Below, one piece after another: positions 27,964 through 35,553 of a stretch of DNA of 64,000 nt. The notes under the pieces were generated by a model. It did not search any database and was not told where the DNA came from. It worked only from the letters and a program-made list of their open reading frames with translations. Each line of letters begins with the position of its first letter. Positions within the stretch are counted from its first letter, which is position 1. Both the position numbers and the translations under genes were made by a program. The DNA comes from Acidobacteriota bacterium. Lineage in GTDB: Bacteria; Acidobacteriota; Vicinamibacteria; Vicinamibacterales; UBA8438. The stretch covers positions 664,336 to 728,335 of the forward strand of contig VXRJ01000018.1 in NCBI GenBank assembly GCA_009838525.1. The letters are read 5' to 3'.

Positions 27964-29045
27964 GTGCGCAAGTCGCCGGCGCCCGGATGCCGGCGGAGTG
28001 GGAGCCACATGCGGCCACGTGGCTCGTCTGGCCCCACAACCGTGACGACTGGGGCGTCAAAACCGGCGCCGTCGAGTGGTGCTACGTCGAGATGATCCGT
28101 CATCTGGTACGTGCTGAGCGCGTAGCACTCGTCTGCCAGGATGCGCGCGTGCGTCAGCGCGCGTGCAGTCGCCTCGAGCGATCCGGGGTCGACATGGCGC
28201 GCATCGACCTTCATTTGATCGCGACGAACCGCTCGTGGATTCGCGACAGCGGACCCATCTTCGTCGTGCGCGGCACGGGGCCGCGCAGGACCGTCCTGGC
28301 CACCGACTGGCGTTTCACGGGGTGGTCGCGGTACCGCGCGCATGCGCTGGACGACGCACTGCCCCGACACATCGCACGGCGTCTCGGAATGAAACGGATC
28401 GACTTGCGTGACGGAGCTGGCCGCGTCGTTCTCGAGGGCGGCAGCATCGATGTCGACGGCTCCGGCTTACTGCTGACGACCGAGACCTGCCTGCTCGGCC
28501 ATGCGCAAGCGCGCAATCCCGGACTCTCACGCGAGGTGCTGGAACAGATCCTTGAACGGTTCCTGGGAGTCAAGCAGGTGCTGTGGCTGCCGGGTGGCGA
28601 CGGAGAAACGGTGCTGGCTGGCGACGATACCCACGGGCACGTCGACAACGTGGCGCGCTTCGTCGGACCGGCAACCGTATTGGCGGCCGAAACGGACAAT
28701 CGGCACGATCCGCGCTACCCGCTCCTCGCGGCGAACATGGCGCGGCTTCGGTCGCTACGCACGGCGCAGGGCAGAACCATCGGCGTGATCCCGATCCGGA
28801 TGCCGCGGCCACTCGTCTTCGACGGAGAACCGCTGCCGGCAAGCTACCTCAACTTCTACATTGCGAACGACGTTGTGCTCGTGCCTACGTTCAACGACCC
28901 GGCGGATCGCGACGCGCTCTCGACCCTCGCCAACTGCTTCCCCGAAAGGGAGGTGGTAGGCATCCACGCCGTCGATCTGATCGTGGGTCTGGGCGCCATC
29001 CATTGCGTCACGCAACAACAGCCGACCGGCCACAACAGCCCGTGA
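27960..29045 (+). CDS. aguA: agmatine deiminase
   Basis: Guanidino-group-modifying enzyme that hydrolyses agmatine to N-carbamoylputrescine and ammonia. 361 residues with the family landmarks: MPAEWEPHAATWLVWPHNRDDW (split by residue ~20), NRSWIRDSGPIFVV with active-site Asp, GGSIDVDGSGLLLTTE, LPGGDGETVLAGDDTHGHVD, and the nucleophile Cys349 in GAIHCVTQQQP near the C-terminus. It overlaps aguB by 4 nt; order aguB-aguA is common. Its stop is 11 bp from that of the convergent DHS-like gene, joining putrescine production to a possible user. No arginine decarboxylase occurs in the window. Confidence 0.95.
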   Translation: MSAQVAGARMPAEWEPHAATWLVWPHNRDDWGVKTGAVEWCYVEMIRHLVRAERVALVCQDARVRQRACSRLERSGVDMARIDLHLIATNRSWIRDSGPIFVVRGTGPRRTVLATDWRFTGWSRYRAHALDDALPRHIARRLGMKRIDLRDGAGRVVLEGGSIDVDGSGLLLTTETCLLGHAQARNPGLSREVLEQILERFLGVKQVLWLPGGDGETVLAGDDTHGHVDNVARFVGPATVLAAETDNRHDPRYPLLAANMARLRSLRTAQGRTIGVIPIRMPRPLVFDGEPLPASYLNFYIANDVVLVPTFNDPADRDALSTLANCFPEREVVGIHAVDLIVGLGAIHCVTQQQPTGHNSP

Positions 29046-29056
29046 GGCAGGCTTCC

Positions 29057-30145
29057 TCAGGCTTCCGCGGCTTCGCCATCGAAATGATCGACGGGGACGG
29101 GCCGGCCGTCCACCACGAGGATGCGGTCCTTTAGGTCGAACGCCGGTGGCCGGCGCATCGAGAGCTCGTCAGTGGCGGACCCCGCCAGCGCGGTGGCGAT
29201 GATCGGCAAGGCGACGGTCGCATCGGCGGACACCGTCACGCGATCCGCGTCACCAGCCAGCTTGCCCCAGCTCTCCGCTTCGTCGAGGGTCGATCCGCTC
29301 GCGCCTCCGAAGTGCGGCACGTCCGTTACGACCTGAAGCGCGTAGCGGTGTCCCTCGATGCCGTCGCGATAGAACGCCGCCTGGACGCTCGCCTGGTTGA
29401 TGAAGTTCTTCGGCGTGCCGCCTCCCAGAACCACGGACGCGGTCCGCGGGCGGCGGATCACAAGGTTGGCGGATTCGATGATGTCGCCAATGACGTCGAT
29501 CTGACCCGCCTCGGCGGCGTCGTGACGCGCTTGCGACAGTCCCATCCCGAGGGACGAGTCGGCGATGGCGGGGCAGAAAATGGGGACGTTCGCCCGGTAG
29601 GCCGCGGTCAGAATACCGTCCGCGCCCGTTTCATTCCAGAGTCGTTCACCCAGCCGGTAAAGGAACTCGCGCGTGGTGTGTCGTCTCGGCTCCAGGGTCG
29701 CGGCGAATCCCGCAATCCAGATGTCGTTGCGGACGAACTCATCTTCATCGACAAACGTGTCGTAAACACGGTCGATACGAGCATCGGCCAGCGCCCGGTC
29801 ATCGGTCCGAGGCGAACCGATGAAGTGGCGCTGACCACGTGTCTCGTGCAGGTCGTGGTACAGGTTCGCGCCGGTCGACACTACGCAGTCGACGGCGCGC
29901 CGGTGAATCAAGTCGGCGAGGATCAACCGCAATCCCCCCGCGCTGAGAGCCCCGGCAATGCCCAGAAAGATCAGTAGCTCGTCGCCGAGCATCCTCTGCC
30001 ATACCCGATGGGCCGCAGCGAGGTTCCGTCCCTGGAACGAGATCCGCTCCATCCGCCGAAGCACCTCGTCAACCGGGAGACCTCCTTCTACCCGGTAGGG
30101 TTCGACCGGCGTGGCAAGAAACCGCGACTTCTTGGACCTGGTCAT
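29057..30145 (-). CDS. deoxyhypusine-synthase-like protein (probable polyamine aminobutyl/aminopropyl transferase)
   Basis: 362 residues, the length of eukaryotic and archaeal deoxyhypusine synthase. The Rossmann-type core is clear: FLGIAGALSAGGLRLILADL (about 55-75), VSTGANLYHDLHETRG, CPAIADSSLGMGLS, VVLGGGTPKNFINQ, and the active-site lysine Lys295 in SGSTLDEAESWGKLAGD, aligned with the lysine that carries the aminobutyl imine in human DHS (SWGKI). Bacteria lack the eIF5A substrate, and several bacterial homologues make homospermidine or act on other diamines. The neighbouring aguA/aguB genes supply putrescine, which supports such a role by context. Its start is 11 bp after tsaB's codons end on the same strand, so the two may be co-transcribed. 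Confidence 0.85.
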   Translation of the reverse strand: MTRSKKSRFLATPVEPYRVEGGLPVDEVLRRMERISFQGRNLAAAHRVWQRMLGDELLIFLGIAGALSAGGLRLILADLIHRRAVDCVVSTGANLYHDLHETRGQRHFIGSPRTDDRALADARIDRVYDTFVDEDEFVRNDIWIAGFAATLEPRRHTTREFLYRLGERLWNETGADGILTAAYRANVPIFCPAIADSSLGMGLSQARHDAAEAGQIDVIGDIIESANLVIRRPRTASVVLGGGTPKNFINQASVQAAFYRDGIEGHRYALQVVTDVPHFGGASGSTLDEAESWGKLAGDADRVTVSADATVALPIIATALAGSATDELSMRRPPAFDLKDRILVVDGRPVPVDHFDGEAAEA

Positions 30146-30156
30146 GGAGCGGCGGG

Positions 30157-30861
30157 CTAGCGTCCTCGTTCCCGGGCGCGCACTGCGTCGGGGCGGCGAA
30201 CGTACAACGGCTGTACCGCGTGCGGCTCGACGGCGGTGTCAACCGTTTCGACAGCCAGGCGGATCATCGCGGGAGCGAGCGGCGGCGGCTCGCGCAGCTT
30301 CCCACGTGATCCCAGCCTCGCGTCGAGCAGATCGCGCGTCGCCTCGATGCCGTCGCCTATCACCGTTAGGGAGCGACTCGCCAGTAGGGGCGCCCAGTAG
30401 TCCAGCAGCGCCGCCGCCGGACCAACGCGCGGCTCGTCGAGGGGAGTCCGCCCGTCGGCATCGTAGAGGCCGCCGAAGATCTCCTGCCGCTGTCCGTCCA
30501 TCCAGACGACGACCCGCTCCTGGGCGGTTTCTCCCTGCGGACCGGTATCCGCGCCAATCCGGGCAAGGACATCCAGCGTCGACAGCGGTACGACCGGACG
30601 CCCCGCGGCGAGTGCAAGCGCCTGCACGGTCGCGATGCCGACACGGAGACCGGTGAACGATCCGGGGCCGATCGCAACGGAATAGTAGTCGATGCCGGCC
30701 AGGGCAACCCCGGCGGTACCAGCCAGCCCAATCAGGTCGTTGGGCAGGCGCTCGCCATGCGTCCGGGACGGATCGCCCCGCAGGGAGGCAACTACGTTGC
30801 CGTCCTGGGCAACCGCCGCGCTGCCACCCCGTGTGCTCGTGTCAAGCGCCAGAATCCACAT
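30157..30861 (-). CDS. tsaB: tRNA threonylcarbamoyladenosine biosynthesis protein TsaB
   Basis: Partner of TsaD and TsaE in making the t6A37 modification of ANN-decoding tRNAs. 234 residues. ASKHA-fold signatures: WILALDTSTRGGSAAVA at the start, DYYSVAIGPGSFTGLRVGIA (about 58-77) and LSTLDVLA. The C-terminal half is variable, with VQPLYVRRPDAV near the end as in family members (the typical P-x-Y-x-R). Lies head-to-head with mutS across 38 bp and 11 bp before the DHS-like gene. tsaD and tsaE are not in the window. Confidence 0.92.
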   Translation of the reverse strand: MWILALDTSTRGGSAAVAQDGNVVASLRGDPSRTHGERLPNDLIGLAGTAGVALAGIDYYSVAIGPGSFTGLRVGIATVQALALAAGRPVVPLSTLDVLARIGADTGPQGETAQERVVVWMDGQRQEIFGGLYDADGRTPLDEPRVGPAAALLDYWAPLLASRSLTVIGDGIEATRDLLDARLGSRGKLREPPPLAPAMIRLAVETVDTAVEPHAVQPLYVRRPDAVRARERGR

Positions 30862-30872
30862 GAGCGGTCCCT

Positions 30873-30893
30873 GATGGTGGCGATGCTACCATC
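30873..30893. repeat. inverted repeat between tsaB and mutS starts
   Basis: GATGGT, nine bases, ACCATC in the 38-bp divergent gap between tsaB (start 30861) and mutS (start 30900). The position would suit an operator or bidirectional promoter element, but the arms are only 6 bp and could be chance. Confidence 0.25.
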
Positions 30894-30899
30894 GGCACG

Positions 30900-33605
30900 A
30901 TGACCGCCTCGCCGCTGACGCTGACGGAGGCACGCCGCCATGCCACTCCCGCGATGCGTCAGTACCTCGACGCAAAGGCCCAACACCCGGACGCCCTGAT
31001 CCTCTTCCGTATGGGCGACTTCTACGAGCTCTTCTTCGATGACGCCGTAACTGCGGCCCGCGAGCTCGAACTGACGTTGACGTCGCGCTCGAAAAACGCC
31101 GCTGGGGGCGAGATTCCCATGTGCGGGGTTCCACACCACGCAATCGACGGCTATCTGGTCCGCCTTGTCAAGAAGGGGTACCGAGTCGCGCTTTGCGAGC
31201 AGATGGAAGACCCGAGAAAGGCGAAGGGCCTGGTCCGTCGGGAGGTCGTGCGCGTCGTCTCGCCCGGCACGTTGACCGACAGCGGGTATCTCGAATCACG
31301 TGAATCGGTGTTCCTGGTGGCGATCGCGCCAGAGCAGGCGGGAGGCCTACCCAAGGGGATTCCAGCATACGGACTGGCGACGGCCGATTTGTCGACTGGC
31401 GAGTTCCGCGTCTCTCAGCACGCTGGTGCGTCTGCCGCCGCATTGGTGGCGGACGAGCTGGCCGCACTCCGTCCGCGCGAATTGTTGCTGCCGTCCGAAA
31501 ACGGGGCAACGCCGACGATGCCCGGGCTCGACGCCGGAATCCGCGTCACGGGCGCCGCTCCCTGGACCTTCGATCTGAACCATGCGATCCGTGCGTTGAC
31601 CGAACAGTTGGGGACCGCATCGCTTGACGGCTTCGGCCTGGCGCCCGATCGCCACTCGGCGGCGATCTGCGCCGCGGGCGCGCTGGTTCACTATCTTCGC
31701 GAAACGCAGAAGGCAGAGCTTGCGCACTTTGCAACACTCGAATTCCGTCCCGAAGCAGACTATCTGCTGTTAGACGCGGCGACGTTCGAACATCTGGAGA
31801 TCCTGCGGGGCGCGAACGACGCGCGAACCGGATCGCTCGTGGCCGAACTGGATCTGACCACTACCGCGATGGGCGGCCGTCTGCTCCGCGCGTGGCTGCA
31901 GCGGCCGCTCGCCTCGCGGGATCCAATCCGCGACCGGCTGGACGCAGTCGGTGAGTTCGCCGCGGGTACGACGCTCCGGACACGCGTCCGGACCGTGTTG
32001 AAATGCGTACAGGATCTCGAGCGGCTGATCTCCCGCGTCGCCCTCGGCACCGCGGGACCGCGCGAGTTGCTTGCCCTGGGTCGCTCGGTCGCCGCCATAC
32101 CGGACCTCCTGCCGATCGTGGCCGAGTTGCGCGCCCCGCTCTGCGTGAAGCTGGTCGGCGAGCTGGACGAGCTGGCGGATGTCCGCAAGCGCGTCCTCTC
32201 GACGCTGACCGACGACCCGCCGGCCCTTGCGCGGGATGGTGGAGCGATCCGCAAAGGAGTGGATCCCGAGCTGGACGCGCTGCGGAACATGAGCGGCGAC
32301 GCGAAGCACGCGATCGCCGCAATGGAAACCTCTGAACGGAAACGGACCGGCATAACGAACCTCAAGGTCCGATTCAACCGGGTCTTTGGCTACTACATCG
32401 AAGTATCGAAGTCGAACCTGGAGGCAGTACCCGACGACTACACGCGGAAACAGACGGTGGCGACGGGGGAGCGGTTCAGCACCCCCGCCCTGAAGGAGTA
32501 CGAGCAGAAGGTGCTCACCGCGGACGAACGGATCGTGGAGCGTGAGCAGGCACTGGTGGAGGAGCTTCGCCTTGGGGTGCTAGCCGAAGCGGAACGGGTG
32601 CAGCGGACCGCGCGTGCCCTGGCCACGCTGGATGTCCTGGCGACATTCGCCGAAATCGCCACCCGGCGGGACTATGTCAAGCCGGCGATCGCCGAGGACC
32701 GCGAGCTGACCATCACCGATGGCCGCCACCCGGTGGTGGAAAGGACCGTCGACGGCTTCGTTCCGAACGACCTTCACCTCAACGATACCGATCACCAGGT
32801 GCTGTTGCTCACCGGACCCAACATGGGAGGCAAGTCGACCTTTCTTCGACAGGCGGCCCTGATCGTGCTGATGGCGCAGGCGGGCTCGTTCGTCCCGGCT
32901 CGCGCGGCGTCACTGCCGGTGGCAGATCGCATTTTCGCCCGGATCGGCGCCTCCGACAACATCGCGCGCGGCCAGTCGACCTTCATGATCGAGATGCAGG
33001 AGACGGCGAAGATCCTCCACCAGGCGACCTCCGACAGCCTGGTGCTGCTCGACGAGATTGGCCGCGGCACCGCGACATTCGATGGATTGAGCATTGCCTG
33101 GGCGGTGGCCGAACATCTGGTGAGCAACCCGCGCGCCCGGCCGCGAACGCTATTTGCGACGCACTACCACGAACTGACCGATCTCGCCGACACGCACGCC
33201 GCAGCGGTCAACTATCACGTCGCGGCGCGCGAATGGAGGGATGGCATCGTCTTTCTTCGAAAGGTCGAGCCGGGACGCTCCGACCGCAGCTATGGCATCC
33301 ATGTCGCTCGTCTCGCGGGACTGCCTCCCGAGACGGTAGCCCGTGCCCGGACCATTCTTGCGGGCCTCGAGCGCGACGAACTATCGCGCGGCGGACGGCC
33401 GTCGTTCAGTGGCCCCTCGATTGCGAGTGACCGTACCCAGCCTCAGCTCGCCCTGTTCGAGCGCGCGGCGCCACCCCCCGCGGAGGGGGAGGCGGCGGAG
33501 CGAATCCGGAGCGTCGATCTCGACGAAACGACACCCAGGGAAGCCCACGCGCTGCTGACCGACCTGCAACGGCTTCTTGGCGTGGATGACTCCGAACGAC
33601 GGTAG
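30900..33605 (+). CDS. mutS: DNA mismatch repair protein MutS
   Basis: Recognises mispairs and small loops, then recruits MutL. 901 residues. The mismatch-reading F-x-E is Phe41-Tyr42-Glu43 in RMGDFYELFFDDA. Connector and lever domains follow, with clamp region around 430-540 (MSGDAKHAIAAMETSERKRT; RFNRVFGYYIEVSKSN). Walker A TGPNMGGKST is at about 638-647, Walker B LVLLDEIGRGTATFDG, and TLFATHYHEL is the H-loop. The C-terminal helix-turn-helix region (AHALLTDLQRLLGVDDSE) is retained. MutL is not in the window. Confidence 0.97.
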   Translation: MTASPLTLTEARRHATPAMRQYLDAKAQHPDALILFRMGDFYELFFDDAVTAARELELTLTSRSKNAAGGEIPMCGVPHHAIDGYLVRLVKKGYRVALCEQMEDPRKAKGLVRREVVRVVSPGTLTDSGYLESRESVFLVAIAPEQAGGLPKGIPAYGLATADLSTGEFRVSQHAGASAAALVADELAALRPRELLLPSENGATPTMPGLDAGIRVTGAAPWTFDLNHAIRALTEQLGTASLDGFGLAPDRHSAAICAAGALVHYLRETQKAELAHFATLEFRPEADYLLLDAATFEHLEILRGANDARTGSLVAELDLTTTAMGGRLLRAWLQRPLASRDPIRDRLDAVGEFAAGTTLRTRVRTVLKCVQDLERLISRVALGTAGPRELLALGRSVAAIPDLLPIVAELRAPLCVKLVGELDELADVRKRVLSTLTDDPPALARDGGAIRKGVDPELDALRNMSGDAKHAIAAMETSERKRTGITNLKVRFNRVFGYYIEVSKSNLEAVPDDYTRKQTVATGERFSTPALKEYEQKVLTADERIVEREQALVEELRLGVLAEAERVQRTARALATLDVLATFAEIATRRDYVKPAIAEDRELTITDGRHPVVERTVDGFVPNDLHLNDTDHQVLLLTGPNMGGKSTFLRQAALIVLMAQAGSFVPARAASLPVADRIFARIGASDNIARGQSTFMIEMQETAKILHQATSDSLVLLDEIGRGTATFDGLSIAWAVAEHLVSNPRARPRTLFATHYHELTDLADTHAAAVNYHVAAREWRDGIVFLRKVEPGRSDRSYGIHVARLAGLPPETVARARTILAGLERDELSRGGRPSFSGPSIASDRTQPQLALFERAAPPPAEGEAAERIRSVDLDETTPREAHALLTDLQRLLGVDDSERR

Positions 33606-33639
33606 TGATCGTCCACTCTCGGGGCCGCCCACCACCCGG

Positions 33640-33668
33640 TTGAAACGGCCCATGCCGTGTGATACGTT
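33640..33668 (+). promoter_or_regulatory. candidate sigma-70 promoter for the ydcH-psd-pssA group
   Basis: TTGAAA at 33640-33645, 17-bp spacer, TACGTT at 33663-33668. Lies in the 124-bp gap after mutS, about 60 nt before the ATG at 33730, where GGAGG gives a good ribosome site (33721-33725). Confidence 0.5.
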
Positions 33669-33729
33669 GCAGTCGGAATGCGCAATCGGCGGTCAGTCCT
33701 AAGCAACGATATCCCGGACAGGAGGCGCC

Positions 33730-33945
33730 ATGACGCGAGAGCAGCACGCCCGTGAAGTGTTGCTGCAGGAGGACGACGAGTACCGTCGTCTGGCCGAGCA
33801 GCATCAGCAACTGGAATCCCGCCTTGACGAGCTGCTCGGCAACCGTTACCCCTCCGGCGCCGATGACCTGGAACGAACCACCCTCAAGAAGCAGAAGCTG
33901 CAGGTGAAGGATCGCATGGAGCGGATCCTCCGCCGCCATCTGTGA
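33730..33945 (+). CDS. YdcH family small coiled-coil protein (DUF465)
   Basis: 71 residues, almost wholly helical and charged. The DUF465 pattern is visible: EYRRLAEQHQQLESRLDELL (about 16-35), then LERTTLKKQKLQVKDRMERIL. Members are short cytoplasmic helical hairpins of unknown function, frequently placed beside unrelated operons. ACAGGAGGCGCC precedes the ATG. The stop overlaps the psd GTG start (GTGA), so it is probably coupled to phospholipid synthesis, though a functional link is unproved. Confidence 0.82.
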   Translation: MTREQHAREVLLQEDDEYRRLAEQHQQLESRLDELLGNRYPSGADDLERTTLKKQKLQVKDRMERILRRHL

Positions 33946-34622
33946 CCATCGATCGCGCCGGAATCCCGTTCATCGCGGCCCCCGCCCTGGCGGGGGGCAC
34001 GCTTTGGCTTGTCGGACAGCCGGCGATCGGTGCAGCGCTGGTGCTGATCGCCGGAGCCATCACGCTGTTCTTCCGGGACCCGGAGCGTCCCTTGCCGGCT
34101 GGCGTGAGTCCGGATGCAGTTCTCGCGCCAGCGGATGGCACGGTACTCCATGCCGGGGAACCCGATCCGGAAGCTGCCCCCGAGGGCGCCTGGTGGCAGG
34201 TGAGCATTTTCCTGTCCCTCCTTGATGTCCACGTGAACCGCGTGCCCATCGGCGGGCAAGTCGTCTCCGTCAACCACCGCCCGGGGCGGTTTCTACCCGC
34301 GTTTCATCAGCACGCGGCTGACCGGAACGAACGGACCGAGGTGCTGATCGACCATGACGGCCAGCCGGTCGTCTTTCATCAGGTCGTGGGAGTGCTGGCG
34401 CGCCGGGTCGTGTGCCGCATAGAACCTGGAATGGAGGTGGCACAGGGACAGCGGTTCGGTATCATGAAGTTCGGATCGCGCATGGACCTGTTTGTTCCCC
34501 GCTCGGCGAAGCTCGTAGTGGCGGTTGGGCAAACGGTGCGTGGCGGGGAGACCGTCCTGGCTCGCCTGGCAGCCTGTAGTGAGACCCCACGCCGCACCGA
34601 GAGCGGCGAGGCGCCCGGCTGA
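33942..34622 (+). CDS. psd: phosphatidylserine decarboxylase proenzyme (short type)
   Basis: Pyruvoyl enzyme producing phosphatidylethanolamine from phosphatidylserine at the inner membrane. 226 residues, the short bacterial/archaeal form. Two hydrophobic N-terminal stretches (about 5-42) may anchor it. Core motifs: FFRDPERPLPAG, VLAPADGTVLHAG, IFLSLLDVHVNRVP. Self-cleavage occurs before Ser179 in KFGSRMDLFVP, the GS(R) form typical of this subtype; the new N-terminal Ser becomes the pyruvoyl group. pssA follows 22 bp later, completing the CDP-diacylglycerol to PE route. Confidence 0.93.
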   Translation: MTIDRAGIPFIAAPALAGGTLWLVGQPAIGAALVLIAGAITLFFRDPERPLPAGVSPDAVLAPADGTVLHAGEPDPEAAPEGAWWQVSIFLSLLDVHVNRVPIGGQVVSVNHRPGRFLPAFHQHAADRNERTEVLIDHDGQPVVFHQVVGVLARRVVCRIEPGMEVAQGQRFGIMKFGSRMDLFVPRSAKLVVAVGQTVRGGETVLARLAACSETPRRTESGEAPG

Positions 34623-34644
34623 CGAGGCGCGACGAGACACAAGA

Positions 34645-35439
34645 ATGAGTCCGGTCCTGGCGATGTTCAAACGGCGGCAAAGGCAGCGGCGCAGGGGAGC
34701 GTACCTTCTGCCGAGTCTCTTCACGGTCGCGAACATGTTCTGCGGCTGGGCCTGCATCGTCTTCACCCTCAGAGGGGAGTACGTGACCGCTGCCCCCTTT
34801 GTCGGCTTCGCAATGGTCCTCGACCTGCTCGACGGCCGGATTGCGCGGTCGACCGGGTCGACGAGCGAGTTCGGAACGCAGCTAGACTCGCTGGCCGACG
34901 TCATCTCGTTCGGCATCGCACCGGCAACGCTCGTCTTCGCCTGGGGGCTCGAATCGCTTGGCCGGGTCGGCTGGGCGGTGGCCTTCCTCTGGCTTACCGC
35001 CACCGCGGTTCGCCTCGCCCGGTTCAACATCAGCGGACACGAAGGAGACAGACGCTACTTCATCGGGCTGCCGAGTCCGGCGGCGGCGGGTGTGCCGGCA
35101 GCGACGGTATTCGCCTGGCCGCTTGGCTTCGGGGATCCGGCGACCGCTGTTGCGGCCCTGTCGATTGTTCTCGTCCCGGCAATCCTGATGGTGAGTCGTC
35201 TCCGCTTCCGGAGTTTCGGCGCCCTGATTCCGGGCCGCCGGCGTTCCTATCTGACGCCGGTTGTGATTGGAGCCGTGATAGCCGCCATCGCGGCACAGCC
35301 GGAAGTGGTCCTGCTGCTGATGGCCTACACGTATCTCGCCTCCGGCCTGGCCGGCGCCCTGTGGAACCGCGCCCGGCACCCGCCCCGCGACGAAACGGCT
35401 TCTGAAGCCTCATCCGATCGACGCCATCGCCCCGCCTAG
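34645..35439 (+). CDS. pssA: CDP-diacylglycerol--serine O-phosphatidyltransferase
   Basis: Integral membrane CDP-alcohol phosphotransferase making phosphatidylserine, the substrate of Psd. 264 residues. The catalytic motif DG-x2-AR-x8-G-x3-D-x3-D is complete: Asp63-Gly64, Ala67-Arg68, Gly77, Asp81, Asp85. Six or more membrane spans follow. A highly basic tail (KRRQRQRRRGAYLLPS) precedes the first helix, typical of the type II enzyme. ATG 34645 is chosen over an upstream frame running into psd because the conserved region starts right after it. Ends the ydcH-psd-pssA group; convergent with the histidine kinase over a 114-bp gap without an obvious terminator. Confidence 0.94.
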   Translation: MSPVLAMFKRRQRQRRRGAYLLPSLFTVANMFCGWACIVFTLRGEYVTAAPFVGFAMVLDLLDGRIARSTGSTSEFGTQLDSLADVISFGIAPATLVFAWGLESLGRVGWAVAFLWLTATAVRLARFNISGHEGDRRYFIGLPSPAAAGVPAATVFAWPLGFGDPATAVAALSIVLVPAILMVSRLRFRSFGALIPGRRRSYLTPVVIGAVIAAIAAQPEVVLLLMAYTYLASGLAGALWNRARHPPRDETASEASSDRRHRPA

Positions 35440-35553
35440 CAGCTCCGTCTGGACGGCGTTCCCCAGTAGACAAGGTCCTCCTGTCACTTGCCGGGTCAGA
35501 AGGTGGAGTCTCGAGTTGCCGGCCTGGAGACCGACGCACCAGCCGGCGCACCG

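Noticed and set aside
34226..34241. CACGTG-centred parS-like site in psd
   Set aside because: Flanks differ from TGTTTCACGTGAAACA at several positions and it is inside a coding region; likely chance.
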